From NCBI GenBank assembly GCA_963763115.1, contig CAVXNM010000041.1, positions 173,548-237,547 of the forward strand: a stretch of DNA of 64,000 nt, written 5' to 3'. Both the position numbers and the translations under genes were made by a program. Numbering within the stretch: position 1 is the stretch's first letter; the number at the start of each line of letters is the position of its first letter. This document shows, one piece after another, positions 42,737-51,433 of the stretch. The stretch comes from CAVQCA01 sp963763115 (GTDB taxonomy: Bacteria; Pseudomonadota; Gammaproteobacteria; UBA9214). The notes under the pieces are model-generated. The model was not told where the DNA came from. It did no database searches and worked only from the letters and a program-made list of their open reading frames with translations.

Positions 42737-43405
42737 TCAATGCTTAATGATCTGCCGCTCCAGTGCGACAATGGCGGCTTCCGTTCGGTTTCTGACCCCA
42801 AGTTTCTCCAGGATTGCATGCACGTGAAATTTCACAGTCGCTTCGCAGATGGACAAACCGTCCGCAATTTTGCGATTACTCATACCCTTGACAAGTTTTT
42901 CGAGAACCTGTAGCTCGCGGGCCGAAAATGAATGGTTCTTGTCGGTTTCCATCCGATTCACATTGTGCTGAATGTGTTCCACGAGCATGCTGGCGGCATC
43001 AGATGAGATTACCGTGGTACCCGAGCACGCTTTCTGAAGATCCGGCAGGAACGACTCCAGGCTGACTTGTTTCAGCAGGTAACTGCTAACGCCCAGTTCG
43101 AGGGCAGTCACAACTTGCAACCGCTCGGCATACGAGGTGTAGATGATAACCCTGACGTTCGATGCCAGGCTGAAGATACGATTCAGGGCTTCAATCCCTT
43201 TCATTGCATCCGAATAGGGATCCACGACAACCACGTCGGGATGGAATTCCCGCATTGCACGCTCGAGTCCTTCTAAATCACCCGTCTCGGTGACGACCCG
43301 AAGCACAGGATCATCACGCAGGAGCTGAGCGAGACCGAACCGCAAAACCTGCTGCTCGTCCGCGATCAACACCCGGATGCTGTTCCTGGATTCAGACGTT
43401 GTCAT
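42737..43405 (-). CDS. NarL/LuxR-family response regulator (orphan)
   Basis: 222 residues. The receiver domain has the acidic pair Asp16-Glu17 (IADEQQV) and the probable phospho-acceptor Asp62 in VVVVDPYSD; the switch Thr/Ser and Lys are in YTSY and YLLKQVS. The LuxR-type HTH is FSARELQVLEKLVKGMSNRK to VKFHVHAILEKLGVRNRTEA. ATG 43405 is chosen because GGGAG precedes it; the frame is open to 43486. No sensor kinase is in the window. It is divergent from the redox cluster at 44425 and may control it (inference). Confidence 0.85.
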   Translation of the reverse strand: MTTSESRNSIRVLIADEQQVLRFGLAQLLRDDPVLRVVTETGDLEGLERAMREFHPDVVVVDPYSDAMKGIEALNRIFSLASNVRVIIYTSYAERLQVVTALELGVSSYLLKQVSLESFLPDLQKACSGTTVISSDAASMLVEHIQHNVNRMETDKNHSFSARELQVLEKLVKGMSNRKIADGLSICEATVKFHVHAILEKLGVRNRTEAAIVALERQIIKH

Positions 43406-44424
43406 TATCTCCCAAACTTGTTGTTCATGCGTCAGGTCCGCAGACAGATTCGTGCTCCGCCGATCGTTTGATTTGCTGTTTGTCATCCGAACGAACGTTC
43501 AACCAACCTTAAGTGTTATATTATTGACGCTAGTCCATGTTGAGGGAAAATGCAAATTCGTTAGCGTTGCTATCCGGATACCTTTCCTCCCCTCGATATG
43601 ACAGGCAGTCCATGGCAGCCGCTCCGTAATATCCCGGGGTTCAAAGATAACCTATTGTTATATCGTGTAATTGTATCGCACCCTGAAGGTGTGCGGGGTG
43701 GATCTTTACGCTCGGCTGCGTCAAAGACTCATGCTGTCGGGAGCTGTCAGGATATACATCGATGCGATCGTGGATCAGACATTAGTGCAGGATCTAACTA
43801 TCCCTTGGATCAGAAAAATAATTGACAGTTTAGAGGGTTGCTTAGATGACCAATTCATTCTTAACTAAATGTCAAGATTACGTAAAGATCATCCACTACG
43901 TAAAAATCGCCGGGCCCTAAAACTATACCAGCCCCGGTATGCGAACAAAAAAAACAGAAAGCAACACCGACTCTAATATGTCAAACGGGTTGCTGGAGGG
44001 GAGAAGTTTATGGATTTTCAGATGCCCCCGGCATCCAAATTGTCGGGTTCCCGGACTTTCAGCGTTCCAGATCATCGCACTCGACTGGCTTGCATACCAC
44101 CGATCGGGTTGAGCCGCGTCTGCAGCCGGTCCGCCGCTATCCATCCCCCTTCAGCACCACGGTTTGGCCAACGGAAACCGGTGTCCATGGCTCCCTCGCA
44201 GTCACTGCCGGGGCAGCGTCTTCCTGAACACCACTACGCACAGATCACCCGGCCGATGGCGCACATACCCCGCTGGTGCGGACCAGGGCCGCCTGCAGGG
44301 CCGGCCGACACGCTTTCAGAATCCGGTAAACCCGGATACGGCCACATGAACTTGACATTCTTCAACGCTGTTCGCGCTTATGCGGCAGTCACCAAAAAAA
44401 CTAACGACAACAAACTGTCACATA
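43406..44424. other. 1-kb non-coding region between regulator and redox cluster
   Basis: No frame here has a recognisable protein signature. The first half is AT-rich. It contains two direct TACGTAAA copies, then a GC-rich half with several short open frames of low-complexity basic composition. It most likely holds the divergent promoters and a long 5-prime leader. Confidence 0.5.
43879..43904. promoter_or_regulatory. direct repeat TACGTAAA, possible operator
   Basis: TACGTAAA occurs at 43879-43886 and 43897-43904, 18 bases start to start, in the regulator-to-cluster gap. The core TACGTA is itself a palindrome. The spacing is close to two helical turns, as for a dimeric DNA-binding protein. 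Function is inferred from position only. Confidence 0.25.
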
Positions 44425-47400
44425 ATGGATAAAACCAGATCAAAACTAACCCTCAGGCTTTCCCGTTCTTGGCTCGGGATGATCGGCGCTGGTTTGTTGT
44501 GCTGCGCGACATCCTCCACCCAGGCCTTGCTCGTCTCCCTTAAAACCGTACCGGTCCCCGAGCCGCTTGATATCGGCAACTACATCCAGGACCCGTTCGC
44601 CGCGGTGCGATTGGGCAAGGTGCTGTTCTGGGACATGCAGGTGGGAAGCGATGGTGTACAGGCCTGTGCGTCGTGCCATTTTCACGCCGGTGCGGATAAC
44701 CGTACGACCAACCAGCTCAGCCCCGGACTCCTCGGCGGCGATACCGGGTTCGGAAACAACACCCTCGGACTACCGCAGCCGGCTCCTGGCGCCTTGCGCC
44801 CCAACATGACGCTCACGGCAACCCATTTCCCGCTCCATCGACTGGCGGACCAGCAGCATGCCGGTGAGCCGCTGGTCAATTCAGGCAACGTGGTGAGCGA
44901 CACCAATGACGTCGTCTCATCCCAGGGCGTGATGCTGATGCAGTTCATCGACATCGTGCCCGGAGACCCGGTCGATCTCGGCAGCGGCCTGCTTGATCCC
45001 GTATTCAACATCGACGGCAACAATCTCCGTCGCGTCGAACCACGTAATACCCCGTCGGTGATCAACGCCGCGTTCAATTTCTCGAATTTCTGGGACGGCC
45101 GCGCCAACAACATCTTCAACGGCAACAATCCGTTCGGCGCCGCAGACCCGCGTCCACACCTGTTGTCCAATTCAACCGGCAGCCTCGCAGCGGTGGAATT
45201 GCGAATCCGCCAGTCGGGGCTCGCCTCACAGGCGGTCGGACCGCCAGTAAGCAACTTCGAAATGTCCTGGCAGGGTCGCACCTGGCCCAAAATCGGCAAA
45301 AAGATGCTCACCCTGAAACCGCTCGCGCAGCAGGCCGTTTCTCCGTCAGACAGCGTCCTCGGTGCCATTGCGGACACCGCGACCGGTGCGGGGTTGACCA
45401 CAACCTATGCGGCCATGATACAGGCGGCCTTCTGGCCCGAGTACTGGAACAATACCACCCAGAAGGTCACGTTCGACGCGGAAGGGATTCCCGCGTTCCA
45501 GTCCGGCACACCGCTGAACACGGATGAATATACGCAGATGGAGGCCAATTTCGCCTTCTTCTTCGGCCTGGCTATCCAGATGTACGAATCAACCCTGATC
45601 GCGGACGACTCCCGCTTCGACAGGTTCCTGGAAGGCAACGGTGCGCTGACCACCCAGGAAACGCTGGGCATGAACATCTTCAACGGTGCCGGCGGTTGCC
45701 TGGCCTGCCATGACGGCGGCGCCATGATGGACATCGACACGCTGCTGATCCAGGGCAGGGATCCGGTCACGGACGTTCCCGTTCCATTCGACCAGAACCC
45801 GATCGCCGCGAATGAATTCATGACCATCAGCACCGGCATCGGGATCTATGACGGCGGTTTTCACAACACCGGCGTGCGGCCGGGCGGCAACCACACATCC
45901 GGTACGCCCGATTTCCTGGCGACCAGCGAAGACGTCGCCCGTGGCGGCACCACGGGACTGGGCGGTCTCCTGACGGAAGTTTCCCTGTCGATTGGCATCC
46001 TGGGTCTCCAGAACATCGGTTTCGCGCCCCTGCAACAGGCACCAGACCTGGACCCGCTTCCGGCACACATGGCGGGCTGGGTGCCGCAGCTGCCGGATGG
46101 TGTCTCGCCATTCGATACGACGCCGTTCGCGGGGCGGGTCACCAATTTCGGCGCGTTCAAGACGCCGATTCTGCGCAACCTTGACCTGACCGGGCCGTAT
46201 ATGCACAACGGTGGACTGTCGACATTGCGCCAGGTGACCGACTTCTATGTGCGTGGTGCCGACTTTGCGCTCACCAACGCCCAGAACTTCGATACCGCGG
46301 TGCTGCCCATTGGCCTGTTGCGGGATGAAGGCGCGCAGCCCAATTGTGCAGCGACCTCGACCTGCCCGGAAAATCTGCGCGATGACCTCACGCGGTTCAT
46401 GCTCACGCTGACCGATCAACGCGTGAAGAACGAGAGCGCGCCCTTCGATCATCCGGAAATCTTCGTTCCGATCACCGGTACCGCGCCGGTATCGCCCGGC
46501 ACGCGCAGCGGACTGCTTGCGCTGTCGGCCGATTTCCAGCAAATACAGGCCATTGGGTCCGGCGGGCGCATCGCCCAGGGACTACCGCCGCTGGGTACCT
46601 TCCTGGGCCTCAACCCCCTTAACGCGGCAATTAATCCCGATGCGGACCTGGATGGCATCGCTGACGGTCCGGACAACTGCCCGCTGATTGCCAACCCGCT
46701 GCAGGAAAACAGCGACGGTGACACGTTTGGCGATGCCTGTGACAACTGCCCGCTGACAACCAACGAGGATCAGGCGGACGTCGACAGTGACGGTGTGGGC
46801 GATGCCTGCGACAACTGCCCGGTCAACGCCAACCCGCTGCAGGAAGACAGCGACAGCGACGGTGTGGGTGATGTCTGCGACAACTGCCTGGTCACCAGCA
46901 ACCCCGGCCAGGAAGACGTCGACAGTGACGGTGTGGGCGATGCCTGCGACAACTGCCCGGTTAACGCCAACCCGCTGCAGGAAGACAGCGACAGCGACGG
47001 TGTGGGTGATGCCTGCGACAACTGCCCCGTCAACGCCAATCCGCTGCAGGAAGACGGCGACAGCGACGGCGTAGGTGATGTCTGCGACAACTGCCCGGTC
47101 ACCAGTAACCCCGGCCAGGAAGACGTCGACAGTGACGGCGTGGGCGATGCCTGCGACAACTGCACGCTGGTTGCCAACGGTCCGCTCATTCCGGATGCCG
47201 GCGGCAACAGCCAGCTCGATACGGATAACGACGGTTACGGCAACATCTGCGATGCGGATCTCGACAACAATGGCGCTGTGAATATCGGTGATTTTGGACT
47301 GTTCAAGATCGATTTTGGGAAGTCAGGAAATTTTGATGCGGACTTTGATGGAAACGGCGCCGTCAATATAGGGGACTTCGGAATCTTCAAGTCTCTCTTT

Positions 47401-47445
47401 GGCAGTGCACCAGGTCCCTCGGCATTCCACCCGCCGGCACCGTGA
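44425..47445 (+). CDS. exported di-haem peroxidase/MauG-like protein with TSP3 repeats and dockerin-like tail
   Basis: 1006 residues from ATG 44425, chosen because it gives a signal peptide (residues 1-34, ending SSTQA). The catalytic part carries two c-type haem sites, CASCH at 81-85 and CLACH at 425-429, in a cytochrome c peroxidase/MauG-like frame (GKVLFWDMQVGSDG, TPSVINAAFNFSNFWDGRA, FKTPILRNLDLTGPYMHNGG). Residues 750-915 are seven 23-residue thrombospondin type 3 units (CDNCPVNANPLQEDSDSDG) that should bind Ca. Two dockerin-like EF-hands (DLDNNGAVNIGDFG, DFDGNGAVNIGDFG) and PGPSAFHPPAP end the protein. The normal peroxidase domain is about 350 residues, so this one has large insertions. 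First gene of the redox cluster. The substrate is unknown. Confidence 0.85.
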   Translation: MDKTRSKLTLRLSRSWLGMIGAGLLCCATSSTQALLVSLKTVPVPEPLDIGNYIQDPFAAVRLGKVLFWDMQVGSDGVQACASCHFHAGADNRTTNQLSPGLLGGDTGFGNNTLGLPQPAPGALRPNMTLTATHFPLHRLADQQHAGEPLVNSGNVVSDTNDVVSSQGVMLMQFIDIVPGDPVDLGSGLLDPVFNIDGNNLRRVEPRNTPSVINAAFNFSNFWDGRANNIFNGNNPFGAADPRPHLLSNSTGSLAAVELRIRQSGLASQAVGPPVSNFEMSWQGRTWPKIGKKMLTLKPLAQQAVSPSDSVLGAIADTATGAGLTTTYAAMIQAAFWPEYWNNTTQKVTFDAEGIPAFQSGTPLNTDEYTQMEANFAFFFGLAIQMYESTLIADDSRFDRFLEGNGALTTQETLGMNIFNGAGGCLACHDGGAMMDIDTLLIQGRDPVTDVPVPFDQNPIAANEFMTISTGIGIYDGGFHNTGVRPGGNHTSGTPDFLATSEDVARGGTTGLGGLLTEVSLSIGILGLQNIGFAPLQQAPDLDPLPAHMAGWVPQLPDGVSPFDTTPFAGRVTNFGAFKTPILRNLDLTGPYMHNGGLSTLRQVTDFYVRGADFALTNAQNFDTAVLPIGLLRDEGAQPNCAATSTCPENLRDDLTRFMLTLTDQRVKNESAPFDHPEIFVPITGTAPVSPGTRSGLLALSADFQQIQAIGSGGRIAQGLPPLGTFLGLNPLNAAINPDADLDGIADGPDNCPLIANPLQENSDGDTFGDACDNCPLTTNEDQADVDSDGVGDACDNCPVNANPLQEDSDSDGVGDVCDNCLVTSNPGQEDVDSDGVGDACDNCPVNANPLQEDSDSDGVGDACDNCPVNANPLQEDGDSDGVGDVCDNCPVTSNPGQEDVDSDGVGDACDNCTLVANGPLIPDAGGNSQLDTDNDGYGNICDADLDNNGAVNIGDFGLFKIDFGKSGNFDADFDGNGAVNIGDFGIFKSLFGSAPGPSAFHPPAP
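46672..47166 (+). repeat. 69-base tandem repeats encoding TSP3 units
   Basis: Seven units of about 69 bases encode 23-residue thrombospondin type 3 repeats (CDNC-x-V-x-A/S-N-P). Units of two flavours (NANPLQED and TSNPGQED) partly alternate, which indicates expansion by unequal exchange. Confidence 0.9.
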
Positions 47446-47464
47446 CAGGGCAGTGCACATGAAC
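47154..47464 (+). repeat. TSP3-dockerin 3-prime module, copy A (duplicated at 50960)
   Basis: About 310 bases from the last TSP3 unit past the stop codon are highly similar to 50960-51274. Similarity continues beyond the stop (TGACAGGGCAGTGCACATGA here, one base different in copy B). Copy A is in frame throughout. Confidence 0.85.
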
Positions 47465-47588
47465 ATTGAGGAGCACCGGAATACCTGGAAAACAGCGAAG
47501 ATTCGCAATAAAGGCAACGGCAAACATCGAGTGACACACATGCGTACAACACCGTACGTATGGGTCTAGGTTGGCTAGGGAGACAACA

Positions 47589-49199
47589 ATGACGACTACT
47601 ATGAAACGAATCAGGCTGAGGCTGTTGCCCGGCATCGTCCTGTGGACACTGATGCAGAGCGTTCAGGCAGACTGCCCGCTGGACGGCACAACGCTGATGA
47701 ATACCGGACCAATAAGCCCGCAGACCACCTTCCCGCTCTGGCTGCAGGACTCCGAGGGTCTGGCGGTGGAGATGTGTCCGGGCACCGACCAGGTGAACTG
47801 CATTTCTCTACCCCCTAACGATCCACTCGGGGGCAATACGGCCACGCCCGAGCAACTCGCGTTTGCCGCCCAGATTGGCTTTGGTAATGAAGCGTTCTGG
47901 GCCTCGGCGGACGCCCTGATCGATCTCCCGAACAACGACCGGGCACTCCTGGTCTCGGCGGTCGAGGCGGCGTTCCTAACCAATTTCGCGCCTGGCGGTG
48001 GCACCCAGTTCACCCGCCTGCGGATCCGCATCGATGTGGCGGTGCCCGGTACCTACGTGATCACGCATCCCTGGGGTCAGATCACCGAAGTCGTCGATAC
48101 CCCGGGCCAGAATGCGATCAACATTTCAGATGACTTGTCCTTCGTAGCGGACCAGGTCGGCTTCAACGGCAGCATCGGACCGATTTTGACCTGGGACACC
48201 TTTCCGAACGATCCGTTGCTCGACCTGTACGGGCCGCCCTTCACCTACGGGCCGCCGTACGGCGGCAGCGGACCGGACGGGGTGGCCGATTACATCGGCA
48301 CAATCAACTTCCTCAACCCGATCACCGGCGGCTCCGAGCACTTCGTCAAGGGCAGCCCCTGCGGGACGAATGAGTTCAAAATTTCTGCCTATGCCGATCC
48401 CGGGCTTACAACCCCCATCAATATCGCCGTACCCAATGGGCTCTGCTCGGCCGGGTTGGTGGGCACCGCCTGTGTCACGGATGCCAATTGTGATACCACG
48501 CCAGGGCAAGGGGATGGTATTTGTCATCTCTTTACCGCGAGCATCTGTACTGCGGGCCTCACAGGTAACGCCTGTATTACCAATGCCGATTGCAACACCC
48601 AAGGCGCACAGGACGGTATCTGTGTGACCAACACCGTCAAGACCGACCTGTTTAACGTTACCGGCAAAATCTTCAACGGCCCCCCGCTGCCGACTCCGCT
48701 CGCTGTCGACCAGGCGACCTACAGCCGCGCAATCGGCGGTCGTGTGAACGTGTTCGCCACCGCACCGACCCAGGCGGCGGTCAGCTTCACGGGTGATCCC
48801 AATCTGCCGGCCGGTTCTCAGTCCATGCCGGGCGACGGCAGCGGCCGCTTCTTCGGCAGCGTTCCCCTGACACCCGATGCAACCACGGTGCCGGCCGAGA
48901 TCACGGTCACCGCGGACAACGGCGCCTTTGATCCCAGCAGCGTGCCGACCGACATCGTGGTGCCGCTGGTCGACCTGGTGACCATCACCCGTGCCGAGTA
49001 CGACTACGACAACAAGGTACTGACCATCGAGGCCCACTCGAGCGACCTGGCCTCGCCACCGATCCTGACTGCACTGGGTCAGACCCTCTCCGGCGGCGTA
49101 CTGGCGACCAACCTGGCCGTGGCCCCGCCCACGGTTACCGTGACCTCGGACGCGGGCGGTTCGGCCACGCGCCCCGTTACCGTGAATCATGCGCCCTGA
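47589..49199 (+). CDS. secreted protein of unknown function, paralogue 1
   Basis: 536 residues. ATG 47589 follows AGGGAGA and opens a signal peptide ending MQSVQA. The mature protein is beta-rich. It has the region AAQIGFGNEAFWASADALID, a block RLRIRIDVAVPGTYVITHPWG and a cysteine cluster of two units (CSAGLVGTACVTDANCD, CTAGLTGNACITNADCN, each closing with GDGIC or QDGIC). The C-terminal third resembles Ig/cadherin-like beta domains (VTITRAEYDYDNKVLTIEAH). It shares its whole layout with the next gene but lacks TSP3 and dockerin parts. I do not recognise an established family. Confidence 0.75.
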   Translation: MTTTMKRIRLRLLPGIVLWTLMQSVQADCPLDGTTLMNTGPISPQTTFPLWLQDSEGLAVEMCPGTDQVNCISLPPNDPLGGNTATPEQLAFAAQIGFGNEAFWASADALIDLPNNDRALLVSAVEAAFLTNFAPGGGTQFTRLRIRIDVAVPGTYVITHPWGQITEVVDTPGQNAINISDDLSFVADQVGFNGSIGPILTWDTFPNDPLLDLYGPPFTYGPPYGGSGPDGVADYIGTINFLNPITGGSEHFVKGSPCGTNEFKISAYADPGLTTPINIAVPNGLCSAGLVGTACVTDANCDTTPGQGDGICHLFTASICTAGLTGNACITNADCNTQGAQDGICVTNTVKTDLFNVTGKIFNGPPLPTPLAVDQATYSRAIGGRVNVFATAPTQAAVSFTGDPNLPAGSQSMPGDGSGRFFGSVPLTPDATTVPAEITVTADNGAFDPSSVPTDIVVPLVDLVTITRAEYDYDNKVLTIEAHSSDLASPPILTALGQTLSGGVLATNLAVAPPTVTVTSDAGGSATRPVTVNHAP

Positions 49200-49220
49200 G
49201 CGTGACTGGAGACTACTGAC

Positions 49221-51272
49221 ATGAAATCCAATATCTACAAGACTCTGGTCGCCGCCCTGGTGGGCGTCTGCATGGGTACCACCGCGCACGCAGCCTGTTC
49301 CGTGGCCGGCAATCAGGCCGCGCCATTCCAGGTCGGTCCGTCGAACCCGAACAACGGCTTCGCAGAGTACCTGCGGGATGCCAACAATCTCGCGCTGGAA
49401 CTCTGCCTCAGCCCGAGTCAGCCGACCATCGACCCGGCCACCTTGCAGCAGATCTCTCCGGTAGGCACGGCACCGTTCTGTTTCTTCGACCCGCCCAATC
49501 CGGCCATTCCTTTCTCGCAGCAAATCGGCTTCGGCTTCGAGGGCTTCTGGTGGCTGGCTTCGCCGGACACGGCAAGTTTCCCGTTGAACGCTGTGCTGGT
49601 ACTGGGCGCCGAGGCGGCTTTCCTGACAGATATCGTCGACGGCGGGCAGTTCCCGTTCACCCGGCTGCGTATTCGCGTGGATGTGCCACAGATCGGCTTT
49701 TACCGCATTACCGAGCCCTACGGACAACACCTCTACAACGTCACTGCGGTGGGTGCGGGTAACGAGATCAATGACAGCTTCGACGTCGAGTTCCCTGTGG
49801 GGACGATCGATGGCACTGGTGCGGTCACCGAGGCCACCAGTTCTGACAACTGCGTCGGCCCCTGGTTGACCTGGGATACGTTCCCGGGCGATACGACGCT
49901 TGATATCTTCGGACCGGGCGGCGTAGGCGGCCCCGATGGCGTCGCGGACTTCATTGGTGACGGTGCAACCTCGCACCTGGTCGCTGGTAGTCCGACCGGC
50001 AACAACTTCTTCCGCATCGAGGCCTTCTCGGATGCGGCGCTGACGGCACCAATTGTGCTGAGCGCTACCCAGCTACGCGTCTGTTCGGCGCCTGCGGCGA
50101 ACGCGGGAGCAGCATGTACCGTTGATAGCGACTGTGATGTGGCTGGAGGCGATGGTATCTGCGACGCAATCGTCACCTCCGGTCTCTGCACGAACGGACT
50201 CACGGGGAACACCTGTGAAACGGACGCTGATTGCGATGACGTGGGAGGCGACGGTATCTGCACGCTCAATACCCTGCAAAGCGATCTCTTCACGGTGGTT
50301 GGCAGGCTCTATGACGACCGTCTGGCCACGCCCATGGTGGCCGAACGCACCACTTATACACGTGATGCAGCCGGTAATGGACAGGTGGATGTCTTCACGC
50401 GCGGCGCCGAGACCGCCTTCGTCAGTTTCACCGGCGATGCCAACGTGGGCGGTCCGTACTCATTGTTAAGCCTGCTGGGTGATTTCTTTGAGAGCCCGTT
50501 GCTGACGCCGGATGCGACGGTGCTACCGCCCGTGGTGGAAATCGACGCCACGGATACACCGACCGACCTGACACACCTGGTACGGCCGCTGGTCGACCAC
50601 GTCACCATCACCCGTGCGGAATACGACCTCGCTGCGGTACCGCCGAGCCTGACCGTCGAAGCCAGCTCGAGTGACGCCTATGCGAGCCCGACACTACCGA
50701 CACTGACACTCGTTGAGCTGAACCAGCCGCTTGTCGGCGGCAGCGCCGTGGTCACGGACGCCGCACCCGGCGTGCCGCTCGCTCCCCCCGGTCGCGTGAC
50801 CATAGCCTCCTCCAAGGGCGGTTCCGCCACCCGTCTGGTCGAGGTCATCGATTCATCAGACGACGATCTCGACGGCATTCCGAACACGGCCGATAACTGC
50901 CCGACCATTTCGAATAATGACCAGGCGGATGCCGATGGCGACGGTGTGGGCGATGTCTGCGACAACTGCACGCTGGTTGCCAACGGTCCGCTCATTCCGG
51001 ATGCCGGCGGGAACAGCCAGCTTGATACGGACAACGACGGTTACGGCAACATCTGCGATGCGGATCTCGATAACAATGACAGTGTGAATATCCGGTCGAT
51101 TTTGGACTTTTCAAGAACTGACTTCGGGAAGTCAGGAAGTTTTGACTGCGGACTTCGATGGAAACGGCTCTGTCACACTGTGGATTTCGGAATCTTCAGG
51201 TCTCGCTTTCGGCAAACCGCCAGGTCCCTCGGCATTCCACCCGCCGGCACCGTGACAGGGCAGCGCACATGA
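49221..51272 (+). CDS. secreted protein of unknown function, paralogue 2, with TSP3 and damaged dockerin tail
   Basis: 683 residues with a signal peptide ending GTTAHA. Its layout matches the preceding protein: QQIGFGFEGFWWLASPDTA, TRLRIRVDVPQIGFYRITEP, the cysteine units (CTVDSDCDVAGGDGIC, CETDADCDDVGGDGIC) and DHVTITRAEYDLAAVPPSLT. It then continues into TSP3 units (from about 50880) and a dockerin-like segment DADLDNNDSVN. From about 51094 the dockerin reading is lost through several small indels compared with the intact copy at 47154, so the final residues (from RSILDF to the end) are out of frame. Confidence 0.75.
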   Translation: MKSNIYKTLVAALVGVCMGTTAHAACSVAGNQAAPFQVGPSNPNNGFAEYLRDANNLALELCLSPSQPTIDPATLQQISPVGTAPFCFFDPPNPAIPFSQQIGFGFEGFWWLASPDTASFPLNAVLVLGAEAAFLTDIVDGGQFPFTRLRIRVDVPQIGFYRITEPYGQHLYNVTAVGAGNEINDSFDVEFPVGTIDGTGAVTEATSSDNCVGPWLTWDTFPGDTTLDIFGPGGVGGPDGVADFIGDGATSHLVAGSPTGNNFFRIEAFSDAALTAPIVLSATQLRVCSAPAANAGAACTVDSDCDVAGGDGICDAIVTSGLCTNGLTGNTCETDADCDDVGGDGICTLNTLQSDLFTVVGRLYDDRLATPMVAERTTYTRDAAGNGQVDVFTRGAETAFVSFTGDANVGGPYSLLSLLGDFFESPLLTPDATVLPPVVEIDATDTPTDLTHLVRPLVDHVTITRAEYDLAAVPPSLTVEASSSDAYASPTLPTLTLVELNQPLVGGSAVVTDAAPGVPLAPPGRVTIASSKGGSATRLVEVIDSSDDDLDGIPNTADNCPTISNNDQADADGDGVGDVCDNCTLVANGPLIPDAGGNSQLDTDNDGYGNICDADLDNNDSVNIRSILDFSRTDFGKSGSFDCGLRWKRLCHTVDFGIFRSRFRQTARSLGIPPAGTVTGQRT

Positions 51273-51274
51273 AT
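50960..51274 (+). repeat. TSP3-dockerin 3-prime module, copy B (indel-damaged)
   Basis: Near-identical to copy A at 47154 up to about 51090, then similar with several one-base indels and a net gain of four bases. The ancestral stop corresponds to TGA 51253-51255, after the out-of-frame peptide PGPSAFHPPAP. Similarity ends just past the stop, as in copy A. Confidence 0.8.
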
Positions 51275-51433
51275 ATGCAGAAACCACAGGTAACAGTGAA
51301 GGAAGTGACGCGTATGACGGATGCCCTGGAAAACGACGCGGTGGAGGAGCCCGAAGCTGCAGTTTCCCGGGTCATTCCGCAGGGTTGGACAGGCGTCCGG
51401 TCTACTGATCACCAAGCAACAAGGGGTTAAAAA

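Noticed and set aside
43598..43868. Short open frames in the AT-rich gap upstream of the redox cluster
   Set aside because: They have no family character, overlap each other in several frames and lack ribosome binding sites.
44010..44432. A 140-residue plus-strand open frame before the di-haem gene
   Set aside because: Composition is low-complexity and basic, there is no convincing ribosome binding site, and it overlaps the signal-peptide start of the next gene in another frame.
46672..47166. Regular repeats suggestive of a CRISPR array
   Set aside because: Units are contiguous 69-base coding repeats without spacers, in frame with TSP3 protein motifs.
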